NCBI RefSeq assembly: GCF_014268815.2
Contig: NZ_JABWRE020000001.1
Coordinates: 5,275,001 to 5,339,000, forward strand
Origin: Pseudomonas urmiensis
GTDB lineage: Bacteria > Pseudomonadota > Gammaproteobacteria > Pseudomonadales > Pseudomonadaceae
DNA: 64,000 nt
Reading direction: 5' to 3'
Made by a program: the position numbers and the translations under genes
The notes under the pieces: model-generated
What the model was told of the DNA's origin: nothing
Database searches by the model: none
What the model saw: the letters and a program-made list of their open reading frames with translations, nothing else
Shown: piece after piece, positions 55,743 through 64,000 of the stretch
Layout of the letters: the number at the start of each line of letters is the position of its first letter
Position numbering within the stretch: the first letter of the stretch is position 1

Positions 55743-56186
55743 CTAATGCCCGTGGCTGCGCCCCACATGTGAGTGCTCGGTTTCCGGCACCGATACCGCC
55801 CCATTCACTTCCAACTGCTGCAAGATCGCGCACTCAGCGCCGGGTGCCGTGCAGCGTTGGCGCAACTCCACCAATTGTGCCTGTAGGGCCATCAAGCCAT
55901 CGATGCGCGCCTGCACGTGCGCGATATGCTCATCGATCAAGGCATTGACGCTGCCGCATTGGCCTTGCGGACTGTCACGCAGGCGCAGCAGGCTGCGGAT
56001 CTCATCGAGGGTCATGTCCAGTGTTCGGCAATTGCGAATGAAGGTCAGCCGCTCGACATGTGCCTGGGTATACAGCCGGTAGTTGCCCTCGCTACGGGCA
56101 GGCTCTGGCAGTAGCTGCTCGCGTTCGTAGTAGCGGATGGTCTCGACGGCGCAATCGGTGGCTTTGGCCAATTCTCCGATCTTCAT
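55743..56186 (-). CDS. cadR: Cadmium-responsive MerR-family regulator
   Basis: 147 residues, the length of P. putida CadR. MerR-type HTH at the N-terminus (MKIGELAKATDCAVETIRYY). Metal-binding cysteines in QCGSVNALID and the loop CTAPGAECAILQQ, and a His-rich tail (HSHVGRSHGH) characteristic of P. putida CadR. It binds the divergent cadA promoter (palindrome at 56211-56231) and activates it with Cd2+, and responds less to Zn2+ or Hg2+ by analogy. Confidence 0.95.
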   Translation of the reverse strand: MKIGELAKATDCAVETIRYYEREQLLPEPARSEGNYRLYTQAHVERLTFIRNCRTLDMTLDEIRSLLRLRDSPQGQCGSVNALIDEHIAHVQARIDGLMALQAQLVELRQRCTAPGAECAILQQLEVNGAVSVPETEHSHVGRSHGH

Positions 56187-56207
56187 GACGAATCTCCAGC
56201 AGATGGC

Positions 56208-56238
56208 TTGACCCTATAGTGGCTATAGGGTGTTCACT
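56208..56238 (+). promoter_or_regulatory. CadR operator/promoter of cadA
   Basis: ACCCTATAG (56211-56219) and CTATAGGGT (56223-56231) form a perfect 9-9 palindrome. It lies between -35 TTGACC (56208) and -10-like TTCACT (56233), which are 19 bases apart. The over-long spacer with a centred palindrome is the hallmark of MerR-family activated promoters. Confidence 0.9.
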
Positions 56239-56268
56239 TGGCAACAGGCTCTCTTTAAGGACGAATCC

Positions 56269-58530
56269 ATGAACCAGCCTGTCAGCCCCGATCACTCGCA
56301 CGACCACGCCCATGCTCACGACCATGAGCATGGCGGCAAAGCCTCTTGCCACGACACCCACGCGCACAGCTGCTGTGGCTCTGCTGCCGCTGCGCCAGCC
56401 TTGGTGCAACTGACCGAGAAGGCTAGCAGCAATGCGCAGCTCAGCCGCTTCCGCATCCAGGCTATGGACTGCCCTACCGAGCAGACCCTGATCCAGGACA
56501 AGCTGGGCAAGATGGCCGGCGTCGAGCAGCTGGAGTTCAACCTGATCAACCGGGTGCTCGGTGTGCGTCACACCTTGAGCGGTACCCACGCAATCGAGCA
56601 AGCCATCGCTAGCCTTGGCATGCAGGCCGAGCCGCTGACCGATGCCGATGAAGCCGCCCCGGCCCCCGCAGCCAAGACCCGTTGGTTGCCGCTGGCGCTG
56701 TCCGGGGTGGCGGCGATCGCTGCCGAGGTGGTGCATTTCACTGCGCTTGCGCCTGGTTGGCTGGTCGCTGCGCTGGCGCTGGCGGCGATCCTTGGCTGTG
56801 GCCTGGGCACTTACAAAAAGGGCTGGATCGCCCTGAGAAATCGCAATCTCAACATCAACGCGCTGATGAGCATCGCCGTGACCGGCGCCGTGCTGATCGG
56901 CCAATGGCCAGAAGCGGCCATGGTCATGGTGCTGTTCACCGTTGCCGAGCTGATCGAAGCACGCTCGCTCGACCGCGCCCGCAACGCGATCAGTGGCCTG
57001 ATGCAGCTCAGCCCGGACATGGCCACCGTGCAGCAGGCGGACGGCCAGTGGCGTGAGGTCGATGTCCGTGAGGTGGCCCTCGGTGCGGTGGTGCGGGTAC
57101 GTCCCGGCGAGCGGATCGGTCTGGATGGCGAGGTGCTCAATGGCCAGTCCAGCGTCGATCAGGCGCCGATCACCGGCGAAAGCCTGCCTGTGGAAAAAAA
57201 CAAAGGCGATAAGTTGTTCGCTGGCACCATCAACCAGGAGGGGGCGCTGGAGTATCAGGTGAGCGCTGCAGCCGGGCAATCGACCCTGGCGCGCATCATC
57301 AAGGCCGTGGAAGAGGCCCAGGGCGCGCGCGCTCCGACCCAGCGCTTCGTCGATCGCTTCTCGCGCATCTACACCCCGGTGGTGTTCGCCGTTGCGCTGG
57401 CTGTGGCGATCATCCCGCCACTGTTCATGGCGGGTGCCTGGTTCGACTGGATCTACCGCGCCCTGGTCCTGCTGGTGGTGGCCTGCCCATGCGCCTTGGT
57501 GATCTCCACGCCGGTGACCATCGTCAGTGGCCTGGCCGCCGCTGCGCGCAAGGGCATTCTGATCAAGGGCGGCGTGTACCTCGAAGGGGGGCGCAAGCTG
57601 GACTTCCTTGCCCTGGACAAGACCGGCACGATCACCTATGGCAAGCCGGTACAGACCGACTTCAAGCTGCTTGAGCCGCTGTTCGAAGGCCGTGCCCAGG
57701 CGCTGGCGGCAAGCCTCGGCGAGCGTTCTGATCACCCGGTTTCCCGTGCCATTGCCCAGTTCGGCAAGGAACAGGGTACGGCGCTGAGCGAGGTCAGCGC
57801 GTTCGCCGCATTGGCTGGGCGTGGCGTGCGTGGCGAGATCGACGGGGAGCTGTATCACCTGGGCAACCATCGCCTGGTCGAGGAGCTGGGGTTGTGCTCG
57901 CCTGAACTGGAAGCCGAGCTCGATGCATTGGAGCGCCAGGGTAAAACCGTGGTCTTGCTGCTCGACCGCAGCGGCCCGTTGGCGTTGTTCGCCGTCGCCG
58001 ACACGGTCAAGGACAGCAGCCGTCAGGCCATCGCCGAGTTGCATGAGCTGGGCATCAAGACGGTCATGCTCACCGGCGACAATCCGCACACCGCCCAGGC
58101 GATTGCCGCCCAGGTCGGTATCGACCGAGCTGAAGGCAATTTGCTGCCCAGTGACAAGCTCAACACCATCGAGGCGCTGTACGCCGAAGGACACCGGGTC
58201 GGCATGGTCGGCGACGGGATCAACGATGCGCCGGCCCTGGCGCGCGCCGAAATCGGCTTTGCCATGGCCGCGGCGGGCACCGACACTGCGATCGAGACCG
58301 CCGACGTGGCGCTGATGGACGATGACTTGCGCAAAATCCCGGCCTTCGTCAGGCTGTCGCGGCAAAGTGCGGCGATCCTCACCCAGAACATCGTGTTGGC
58401 GTTGGGGATCAAGGCGATTTTCCTGGCGATCACCTTTGCCGGCATGGCCACCATGTGGATGGCGGTGTTCGCCGACATGGGCGTCAGCCTGTTGGTGGTG
58501 TTCAACGGCCTGCGCCTTTTGCGCAAATAA
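56269..58530 (+). CDS. cadA: Cadmium/zinc-exporting P1B-type ATPase
   Basis: 753 residues from ATG 56269, with TAAGGA upstream; a longer frame from 56230 lacks support. A His-rich N-terminal tail (about residues 6-45, with many HxH units and CC) and one metal-binding domain (FRIQAMDCPTEQTLIQ) precede the transport core: C406-P-C408 in VACPCALVISTP, phosphorylated D450 in LALDKTGTITYGKP, and GDGINDAPALARAEIG. It exports Cd2+, Zn2+ or Pb2+ at ATP cost. Divergent from its regulator cadR. Confidence 0.95.
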   Translation: MNQPVSPDHSHDHAHAHDHEHGGKASCHDTHAHSCCGSAAAAPALVQLTEKASSNAQLSRFRIQAMDCPTEQTLIQDKLGKMAGVEQLEFNLINRVLGVRHTLSGTHAIEQAIASLGMQAEPLTDADEAAPAPAAKTRWLPLALSGVAAIAAEVVHFTALAPGWLVAALALAAILGCGLGTYKKGWIALRNRNLNINALMSIAVTGAVLIGQWPEAAMVMVLFTVAELIEARSLDRARNAISGLMQLSPDMATVQQADGQWREVDVREVALGAVVRVRPGERIGLDGEVLNGQSSVDQAPITGESLPVEKNKGDKLFAGTINQEGALEYQVSAAAGQSTLARIIKAVEEAQGARAPTQRFVDRFSRIYTPVVFAVALAVAIIPPLFMAGAWFDWIYRALVLLVVACPCALVISTPVTIVSGLAAAARKGILIKGGVYLEGGRKLDFLALDKTGTITYGKPVQTDFKLLEPLFEGRAQALAASLGERSDHPVSRAIAQFGKEQGTALSEVSAFAALAGRGVRGEIDGELYHLGNHRLVEELGLCSPELEAELDALERQGKTVVLLLDRSGPLALFAVADTVKDSSRQAIAELHELGIKTVMLTGDNPHTAQAIAAQVGIDRAEGNLLPSDKLNTIEALYAEGHRVGMVGDGINDAPALARAEIGFAMAAAGTDTAIETADVALMDDDLRKIPAFVRLSRQSAAILTQNIVLALGIKAIFLAITFAGMATMWMAVFADMGVSLLVVFNGLRLLRK

Positions 58531-58539
58531 GGAACCTGC

Positions 58540-59403
58540 ATGCTGAGTGCCGAGCTCAAAGCCTTCTACATGGTGGCCCGCCTGGGCAGCATTACCTTGG
58601 CGGCGAAGAAGCTCGGGCTCAGCCAGCCGACGGTGACCACGCAGATTCGCAACCTGGAAAGCCAGTACGCGGTTGAGCTGTTCTACCGCGGCGGTCGGCG
58701 CCTGGTGTTGAGCGAGGAGGGCGCGCGGCTGTTGCCGATGGTCAAGGCTTTGCTGCAGCAGGAAGCCGACATCGAATTCGAGCTGCGCAACAGCGGCCAG
58801 GCCCAGGGCAGTTTGCGCATTGCCGCGACGGCGCCGTACTACATCCTCGACCTGGTGAAGATCTTCCGCGAGCGCCTGCCGCAAGTGGACGTGGCGGTGG
58901 AGATCGGCAACTCCCAGCAGGTGCTGGAGATGCTCGAAGACTATCGGGTGGACATTGCTGCGTCATCGCAGCTGCTCGAAGATGCGCGCCTGATTCGCCG
59001 CGTGCTCGGCACTGATCCGCTGGTGGTAGCGGTGCACCGCAATCATCCATTGGCCAATCGCCAGGTGGTGGCCATCGACGCCTTGGCCGGGCATTGCCTG
59101 CTGATGCGCGAGCAGGGCTCGACCACCCGCAAGCTGACCGAGCAGATGCTCGCCGATGCCGGGGTCAAGATCGGTGCGTTGCTGGAAATTGGCAGCCGCG
59201 AGTCGATTCGCGAGGCGGTGTTGCGCAACATCGGCATCAGCATCATTGCTCGCCATGAGGTGCCGCATAACCCTGAACTGCGGGTGCTGGTGCTGGAGAA
59301 TGCGCCGGTGATGCATGAGTACCTGTACTGCCTGAAGGAGCGGCGCCAGGCCAGGTTACCGGCGGCGTTCCTCGGGGTGGCGCAAGAGGTGGCGGGGCTG
59401 TAG
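58540..59403 (+). CDS. LysR-family transcriptional regulator
   Basis: 287 residues. Winged HTH at residues 1-60 (LGSITLAAKKLGLSQPTVTT, then IRNLESQYAVELFYRGGRR) and a LysR effector domain. It starts nine bases after cadA but is functionally more likely tied to the phosphonate importer that follows 257 bases later, since a LysR gene of this kind commonly precedes 2-aminoethylphosphonate transport genes in Pseudomonas as I recall. The effector is not known. Confidence 0.88.
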   Translation: MLSAELKAFYMVARLGSITLAAKKLGLSQPTVTTQIRNLESQYAVELFYRGGRRLVLSEEGARLLPMVKALLQQEADIEFELRNSGQAQGSLRIAATAPYYILDLVKIFRERLPQVDVAVEIGNSQQVLEMLEDYRVDIAASSQLLEDARLIRRVLGTDPLVVAVHRNHPLANRQVVAIDALAGHCLLMREQGSTTRKLTEQMLADAGVKIGALLEIGSRESIREAVLRNIGISIIARHEVPHNPELRVLVLENAPVMHEYLYCLKERRQARLPAAFLGVAQEVAGL

Positions 59404-59447
59404 GCGATGCCGCGCCAACGGGGCGTCTGCGAGCTACACACGGGCCT

Positions 59448-59521
59448 CGTGGGAGCGGGCTTGCCCCGCGATGGCGATGGTGAGCACAAGGACGTCATCG
59501 CGGGGCAAGCCCAATCCCACG
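59448..59521. repeat. REPIN
   Basis: CGTGGGAGCGGGCTTGCCCC ... inverted copy with one change (CCCAATCCCACG). It lies between the LysR gene and the ABC operon. Confidence 0.88.
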
Positions 59522-59660
59522 CAATCGCGCCTGCAGTCGACACTGAACGTGGCCACTACAAAATCCACCAATACCACTATCACCGGCTTTTGCCCTAAAG
59601 CCACATAAGCTTCGCATTGGGTTCCTAGCATGGCCTGCATCTCTTCGACGAGGCCCTGTC

Positions 59661-60725
59661 ATGACCCACGCCATCGCCACCCCAGGCGCACAGATGAAAG
59701 TGCGCGGTATCCACAAGCGCTTCGGCGCGTTTACCGCGCTCAACGATGTCTCCCTCGATATCGCCGCTGGCGAGCTGGTCTGCCTGCTCGGCCCGTCGGG
59801 CTGTGGCAAGACCACCCTGCTGCGCTGCATCGCGGGCCTCGAACGGCAGGACCGTGGGGCGCTGTACATCGGTGATCGGGACATTTCCGAGCTGCCACCG
59901 CAGGCGCGTGATTACGGCATCCTGTTCCAGTCCTACGCGTTGTTCCCCAACCTCACAGTCGAAGCCAACATCGCCTACGGCCTGACCGGCTCCAGCCGTG
60001 AGCAAGCCCGCCAGCGCGTGGCCGAGATGCTCGAACTGGTTGGCCTGCTGGGCAGCGAGAAGAAATACCCCGGGCAGCTTTCCGGTGGCCAACAGCAGCG
60101 CGTGGCCCTGGCCCGCGCCCTGGCTCCGGCCCCTTCGTTGCTGCTGCTCGACGAGCCGATGTCGGCGCTGGATGCGCGCGTTCGCGAGCATCTGTGCACT
60201 GAGCTACGCCAGTTGCAGCGCCAGCTCGGCATTACCACCTTGATGGTTACCCACAACCAGGACGAGGCCATGCTGATGGCCGACCGCATCGCCGTGATGA
60301 ACAACGGTCAGGTCGAGCAGTACGCCACGCCGCAAGAAATCTACGACAAACCCGCGACGCCGTTCGTTGCCGAGTTCGTCGGCCAGGGCAACTGGCTGCC
60401 GTTCCAGCGCAGCGGCGACAGCCACGCCCAGGTTGGCGGGATGAACATGCGCCTGGGGCCAAACGCGGCCCGCGCCAGCAGCGGTCGGCTGTTCTGCCGC
60501 CCGGAGGCGATCACGGTCAACCCGCTGGTGCATGAGGAAAACCTGTTCGCGGCCAAGGTCCAGGAGATCACCTTCCTCGGCAACCGCTGCCGAATGAGCT
60601 TCGAGCTGAAAACCCTGCCAGGGCATACCCTGCTCGCGGAAATTGCCCCAGAAGCCATGCCGCGCCTGGGTTCGCAAGACATCTGGGTGGCCCTGCCACC
60701 ACAGAGCCTGCAGGTGTTTGCCTAA
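59661..60725 (+). CDS. ABC transporter ATP-binding protein, probable AEP importer
   Basis: 354 residues. Walker [10 protein letters not shown], signature LSGGQQQRVALARA, Walker B LLLLDEPMSALD, and VTHNQDEAMLMADR. A TOBE-type C-terminus (about residues 240-354) has GRLFCRPEAITVNPLVHEEN. It is of the iron/polyamine/phosphonate type (PhnT/AepV-like). The permease gene begins one base after its stop. Substrate assignment rests on the binding protein and the fused permease, hence 2-aminoethylphosphonate by inference. Confidence 0.85.
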   Translation: MTHAIATPGAQMKVRGIHKRFGAFTALNDVSLDIAAGELVCLLGPSGCGKTTLLRCIAGLERQDRGALYIGDRDISELPPQARDYGILFQSYALFPNLTVEANIAYGLTGSSREQARQRVAEMLELVGLLGSEKKYPGQLSGGQQQRVALARALAPAPSLLLLDEPMSALDARVREHLCTELRQLQRQLGITTLMVTHNQDEAMLMADRIAVMNNGQVEQYATPQEIYDKPATPFVAEFVGQGNWLPFQRSGDSHAQVGGMNMRLGPNAARASSGRLFCRPEAITVNPLVHEENLFAAKVQEITFLGNRCRMSFELKTLPGHTLLAEIAPEAMPRLGSQDIWVALPPQSLQVFA

Positions 60726-60726
60726 G

Positions 60727-62451
60727 ATGGCCGCGCCAATCTCCTTGCCGCTCAAGCAAGCCAAGGCGGCGCCGGGCAATGGCGTCGCCTTGGGTGACCG
60801 GTTGTTCGTGGTCGGCGGCAAGAGCCTGCTGCTGGTTCTGCTGGTGCTGGCGGTACTGATGCCGCTGCTGGCGATCTTCTGGCGAGGTTTGAGCGCTGAC
60901 GCAGGCCAAGGCGGCGGCCTGCTGGCGGCGCGCGAGCTGTTTGCCAGCGACAACTTCCACTGGCTGCTCGGCAACAGTTTGTCAGTGGCATTCACGGTGG
61001 CGGTGATCGTCATCCCGCTGGCCTATCTGTTCGCCTACGCCTTGCAGCGCACGCTGATCCCCGGCAAAGGCTTGTGGCGAGGGGTTTCCCTGCTGCCGCT
61101 GCTGGCGCCGTCGATGCTGCCGGCCATCGCCCTGGTCTATCTGTTCGGTAACCAAGGCCTGCTGCGCGGGCTGCTTAGCGACAATATCTATGGCTTCTGG
61201 GGCATCGTCCTGGGTGAGGCCATCTACACCTTTCCACATGCCCTGATGATTCTGCTGTCGGCGCTGTCACTGGCAGATGCGCGCTTGTTCGATGCGGCAT
61301 CGAGCATGGGCGCAGGCCCGGTGCGGGCGTTTTTCAGCATCACCTGGCCGGCCACGCGTCAGGCGGTGTTCGCCGCGTTCTGCCTGGTGTTCACCCTGAC
61401 TATCACCGACTTTGGCGTGCCAGTCGTCGTCGGCGGCGATTATCAGGTGCTGGCGCTGGAGGCCTACAAGGCGGTGGTCGGCCAGCAACAGTTCGGCCGT
61501 GGCGCGTTGATTGGGATGGTCCTGCTAGTGCCAGCGCTGCTGAGCTTTGCCGTCGATGCCTGGTTGCGTCGGCGCCAGGGCGAGGCGCTGAGTGGCCGTG
61601 CGCAGGTGTTCGAGCCCAAGCCATCGCGGCTGCGTGACGGCGTGTTCCTGGCCATCGTGCTGCTGATCTGTGCGGTGCTGCTGGCGGTCGTCGGCATGGC
61701 GGTGTACTCGTCGCTGGTCAAATTCTGGCCGTACAACCTGTCGCTGTCGCTCAAGCACTACAGGTTCGAGGACACCGCTGGCGGCGGTTGGCTGGCCTAC
61801 CGCAACAGCGTGACCATGGCCTTTTGCACGGCGTTGATCGGCAGCGTGGTGATCTTCGCTGGTGCCTACTTGATGGAGAAGACCCAAGGCCAGCGCCTGC
61901 TCAACCAATCGCTGCGGCTGCTGAGCTTCATCCCGATGGCGGTGCCGGGCTTGGTCCTGGGCCTGGGCTACGTGTTCTTCTTCAATCTCAATGGCAACCC
62001 GCTGCATGTGTTCTACGGCAGCATGGCGCTGCTGGTGGTGTGCACCATCGCCCACTACCTGACCACCGCGCAGATGACCGCGACCACCGCCTTGCGCCAG
62101 CTCGACGGCGAGTTCGAGGCGGCAGCGCTGTCGCTCAAGGCGCCGCTTTATCGGCATTTCTTGAGGGTGACCGTGCCGATCTGCCTGCCAGCGCTGCTGG
62201 ACATCATTCGCTACCTGTTCGTCTCGGCGATGACCACGGTGTCGGCGGCGATCTTCCTCTACAGCCCCGACACCATCCTTGCGGCCGTCGCCGTGCTGAA
62301 CATGGACGACGCCGGCAACGTCGGCGGCGCTGCCGCCATGTCGACCCTGATCCTGCTAACCAGTGCGACCGCCTCATTGCTGCTAGCCGCAGCTTCTCGC
62401 GGCCTGCTGCGCCGCTCCCAGGCCTGGCGCCAACGCGCCCCCGGCCATTGA
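60727..62451 (+). CDS. ABC transporter permease, two fused domains
   Basis: 574 residues from ATG 60727; the apparent longer frame from 60643 overlaps the ATPase gene. Two permease halves are fused in one chain, each with six helices and its own EAA-like loop (DAASSMGAGPVRAFFSITWP near residue 195, and EAAALSLKAPLYRHFLRVTV near residue 465). Iron and 2-aminoethylphosphonate importers (AepW-like, FbpB-like) have this double form. Together with the adjacent ATPase and binding protein it makes a complete importer. Confidence 0.87.
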   Translation: MAAPISLPLKQAKAAPGNGVALGDRLFVVGGKSLLLVLLVLAVLMPLLAIFWRGLSADAGQGGGLLAARELFASDNFHWLLGNSLSVAFTVAVIVIPLAYLFAYALQRTLIPGKGLWRGVSLLPLLAPSMLPAIALVYLFGNQGLLRGLLSDNIYGFWGIVLGEAIYTFPHALMILLSALSLADARLFDAASSMGAGPVRAFFSITWPATRQAVFAAFCLVFTLTITDFGVPVVVGGDYQVLALEAYKAVVGQQQFGRGALIGMVLLVPALLSFAVDAWLRRRQGEALSGRAQVFEPKPSRLRDGVFLAIVLLICAVLLAVVGMAVYSSLVKFWPYNLSLSLKHYRFEDTAGGGWLAYRNSVTMAFCTALIGSVVIFAGAYLMEKTQGQRLLNQSLRLLSFIPMAVPGLVLGLGYVFFFNLNGNPLHVFYGSMALLVVCTIAHYLTTAQMTATTALRQLDGEFEAAALSLKAPLYRHFLRVTVPICLPALLDIIRYLFVSAMTTVSAAIFLYSPDTILAAVAVLNMDDAGNVGGAAAMSTLILLTSATASLLLAAASRGLLRRSQAWRQRAPGH

Positions 62452-62481
62452 CCGACTGCCAACCCTGAAAGGAACCGCAAC

Positions 62482-63507
62482 ATGTTCAAGCCCTTTGCAC
62501 TTGCCGCTGCCGTATCCGCTGTATTCAGCCTGCAGGCTACGGCCGCCGGGAGCCAGCTGACGGTCTACACCGCCCTGGAGGCCGAGCAGCTCAAGAGCTA
62601 CAAGCAGGCCTTCGAAAAGGCCAACCCGGACATCGAGATCAAGTGGGTGCGCGATTCCACCGGCATCATCACCGCCAAGCTGCTGGCGGAAAAAGACCGC
62701 CCGCAGGCCGACGCCGTGTGGGGGCTGGCGGCCTCCAGCCTGGCCATTCTCGACCAGCACCAGATGCTTGAAGCCTATGCGCCAAAAGACCTGGAGAAGA
62801 TCTCCAAAAACTACCGCGACGCCGCCAACCCGCCAGCCTGGGTGGGCATGGACGTGTGGGCCGCGACTATCTGCTTCAACACCGTCGAGGCCGAAAAGCA
62901 GGGCCTGAGCAAGCCCGTCAGCTGGCAGGACCTGACCAAACCTGAGTACAAAGGCAAGATCGTCATGCCCAACCCGGCCTCCTCCGGCACCGGCTTCCTG
63001 GACGTCAGCGCCTGGCTGCAAACCTTTGGCGAGCCGCAGGGTTGGGCCTACATGGACGGGCTGCACCAGAACATCGGCCAGTATGTGCATTCCGGCTCCA
63101 AGCCCTGCAAGCTGGCAGCCTCGGGTGAATTCCCGATTGGTATTTCCTTCGAGTACCCGGCGGTGCAGCTCAAGCGCCAAGGGGCGCCGCTGGACATCAT
63201 CCTGCCCAAAGAAGGTCTAGGCTGGGAAATCGAAGCGACTGCAGTGATCAAGGGCACGCCGAAGGCAGAGGCGGCCAAGCGTTTGGCTGACTTCTCCGCA
63301 AGCCCCGCGGCAATGGAGCTGTACAAAGAAAACTTTGCAGTGCTGGCCGCGCCAGGGATCGCCAAGCCACAGACCGAGCTGCCAGCGGACTACGAGCAGC
63401 GCTTGATCAAGAATGACTTTGCCTGGGCCTCAAAGAACCGCGACCAGATCCTGGCTGAATGGCGCAAGCGCTATGACGGCAAGTCGGAGAAAGTGGCCCA
63501 GCAGTAA
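62482..63507 (+). CDS. Probable 2-aminoethylphosphonate-binding periplasmic protein
   Basis: 341 residues with a signal peptide (MFKPFALAAAVSAVFSLQAT, cleavage near AAA-GSQL). Family 1 binding protein: LTVYTALEAEQLKSYKQAFE at the mature start, WVRDSTGIITAKLLAEKDRP, VMPNPASSGTGFLDVSAWLQ, and ASGEFPIGISFEYPAVQLKR. It resembles AepX/PhnS-type 2-aminoethylphosphonate-binding proteins; ferric-ion-binding proteins are the main alternative, though the double-Tyr iron site (YY near the C-terminal third) is not obvious. Last gene of the operon. Confidence 0.82.
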   Translation: MFKPFALAAAVSAVFSLQATAAGSQLTVYTALEAEQLKSYKQAFEKANPDIEIKWVRDSTGIITAKLLAEKDRPQADAVWGLAASSLAILDQHQMLEAYAPKDLEKISKNYRDAANPPAWVGMDVWAATICFNTVEAEKQGLSKPVSWQDLTKPEYKGKIVMPNPASSGTGFLDVSAWLQTFGEPQGWAYMDGLHQNIGQYVHSGSKPCKLAASGEFPIGISFEYPAVQLKRQGAPLDIILPKEGLGWEIEATAVIKGTPKAEAAKRLADFSASPAAMELYKENFAVLAAPGIAKPQTELPADYEQRLIKNDFAWASKNRDQILAEWRKRYDGKSEKVAQQ

Positions 63508-63514
63508 AGGTGCC

Positions 63515-63535
63515 TGGGGCCACAAAGCGGCCCCA
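63515..63535 (+). terminator. Weak terminator of the ABC operon
   Basis: TGGGGCC / GGCCCCA stem with a 7-base loop and AATAACC following; no T run. Confidence 0.55.
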
Positions 63536-63708
63536 ATAACCAATTGCCCAGGAGAATGTTCGAGCTGAGTGATGGCCTCGCCGATGTAGTCGTCGGCGCC
63601 GTGCTGTGGGATGAGCAGGCCAAGGAGGTGGGCGTGGCCGGTGATCGATTTGCAGGTGTTGAAGGGCAAGGCGTTGGCGTTGCTGTGAAAGGGGGCGGGG
63701 GCTGTGCC

Positions 63709-63739
63709 GGCCCTATCGCGGGGCAAGCCCGCTCCCACG
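63709..63739. repeat. Single REP element
   Basis: GGCCCTATCGCGGGGCAAGC followed by CCGCTCCCACG; an unpaired copy of the common type, between the ABC operon and the truncated minus-strand gene. Confidence 0.85.
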
Positions 63740-63771
63740 AGCCCGCGATGGGGCCGGCATAGAAGACGCCA

Positions 63772-64000
63772 TCACAACTGGCTAACCAACACCTCCAACT
63801 GCTCCTGGCGCTCCGCCTGGTTGACCCGCGCCCCAGGGTTGAGCGTCGACCACAGCGGATGCGCCCGGGCCTTGTTCAGCGCCTCAGGCAGCTTGCCTTC
63901 GCGCCAGGCTTTTTCATCCGCTGCGCCCAGGCGAATGCTGTCCTGCGCCGCATGCCCACGGCTTTCCAAGGCTTGCACCAACTGCTGCTGGCGCAGCGCC
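63772..64000 (-). CDS. C-terminal part of an unrecognised protein (cut by window edge)
   Basis: The frame is open from the window end to the stop at 63772, so about 75 C-terminal residues are seen and the start lies outside. The sequence (LVQALESRGHAAQDSIRLGA, then LPEALNKARAHPLWSTLNPG and a helical QEQLEVLVSQL end) is Ala/Leu/Gln-rich and probably helical. No domain was recognised. Its reality is supported by its clean continuation across the edge and by the REP just past its stop. Confidence 0.55.
   Translation of the reverse strand, partial: ALRQQQLVQALESRGHAAQDSIRLGAADEKAWREGKLPEALNKARAHPLWSTLNPGARVNQAERQEQLEVLVSQL

Noticed and set aside
56092..58884. 930-codon frame antisense to cadA
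   Set aside because: It covers cadA, the divergent promoter and part of cadR, which have strong motif support. Long antisense frames are common in high-GC DNA with this codon bias.
63430..63762. Overlapping frames of 102 (-) and 72 (+) codons after the ABC operon
   Set aside because: Both run through a REP and neither has a convincing start or family match. The minus-strand frame also overlaps the binding-protein gene.

Overview
The window reads as chromosomal DNA of a Pseudomonas of the P. putida group. The grounds are high-GC coding sequence packed on both strands, many copies of the P. putida-type REP palindrome (GTGGGAGCGGGCTTGCCC core), and a gene order (spu polyamine locus, serA, rpiA-ilvA, rppH-ptsP, lgt-thyA, cadR-cadA) that I recognise from Pseudomonas chromosomes. 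Species assignment is inference; no rRNA or tRNA gene was seen. About 59 complete protein genes and one gene cut by the right edge are annotated.

Layout. 1-10.5 kb: polyamine uptake and catabolism. A glutamylpolyamine synthetase (spuI) lies divergent from spuB-spuC and the ABC importer spuDEFGH. 10.5-12.1 kb: a repeat-rich island with a REP-associated tyrosine transposase (RAYT), a 46-bp tandem repeat on one side and six direct 114-bp REP-containing units on the other. 12.1-17.4 kb: an RND efflux operon with two lipoprotein adaptors (TriABC-like). 17.5-21.6 kb: sulfate uptake (oscA, sbp, cysTWA). 21.9-23.9 kb: tonB-exbB-exbD. 24.1-30.3 kb: an accessory block that looks sulfur-linked, with an RBBP9-type hydrolase, an unusual sigma54-activator-like ATPase, an orphan MetQ-type binding protein and a four-gene amino-acid ABC importer. 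30.3-39.6 kb: single genes, including a penicillin-acylase-type hydrolase, an S-type pyocin-like protein with no killing domain, and a half-size periplasmic binding protein. 39.7-52 kb: core metabolism (serA divergent from a D-2-hydroxyglutarate dehydrogenase, rpiA, ilvA, rppH, ptsP). 52-58.5 kb: an NRDE protein, a TSUP permease, lgt, thyA and cadR/cadA. 58.5-63.5 kb: a LysR regulator and a probable 2-aminoethylphosphonate ABC importer.

How parts work together. SpuI/SpuB glutamylate polyamines and SpuC transaminates them, while SpuDEFGH imports them. OscA, Sbp and CysTWA acquire sulfate. A shared AT-rich motif upstream of oscA and of the RBBP9 hydrolase suggests common (CysB-like) sulfur control. 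SerA and the divergent FAD enzyme form a known metabolic pair, in which D-2-hydroxyglutarate made by SerA is re-oxidised. CadR controls CadA through a palindromic operator with an over-long promoter spacer.

The items I would look at first are the RAYT/REP island, the sigma54-activator-like protein with a destroyed GAFTGA loop and no HTH, the pyocin-like protein lacking a toxin, the single-domain binding protein, and a 27-residue small ORF at 26.9 kb.
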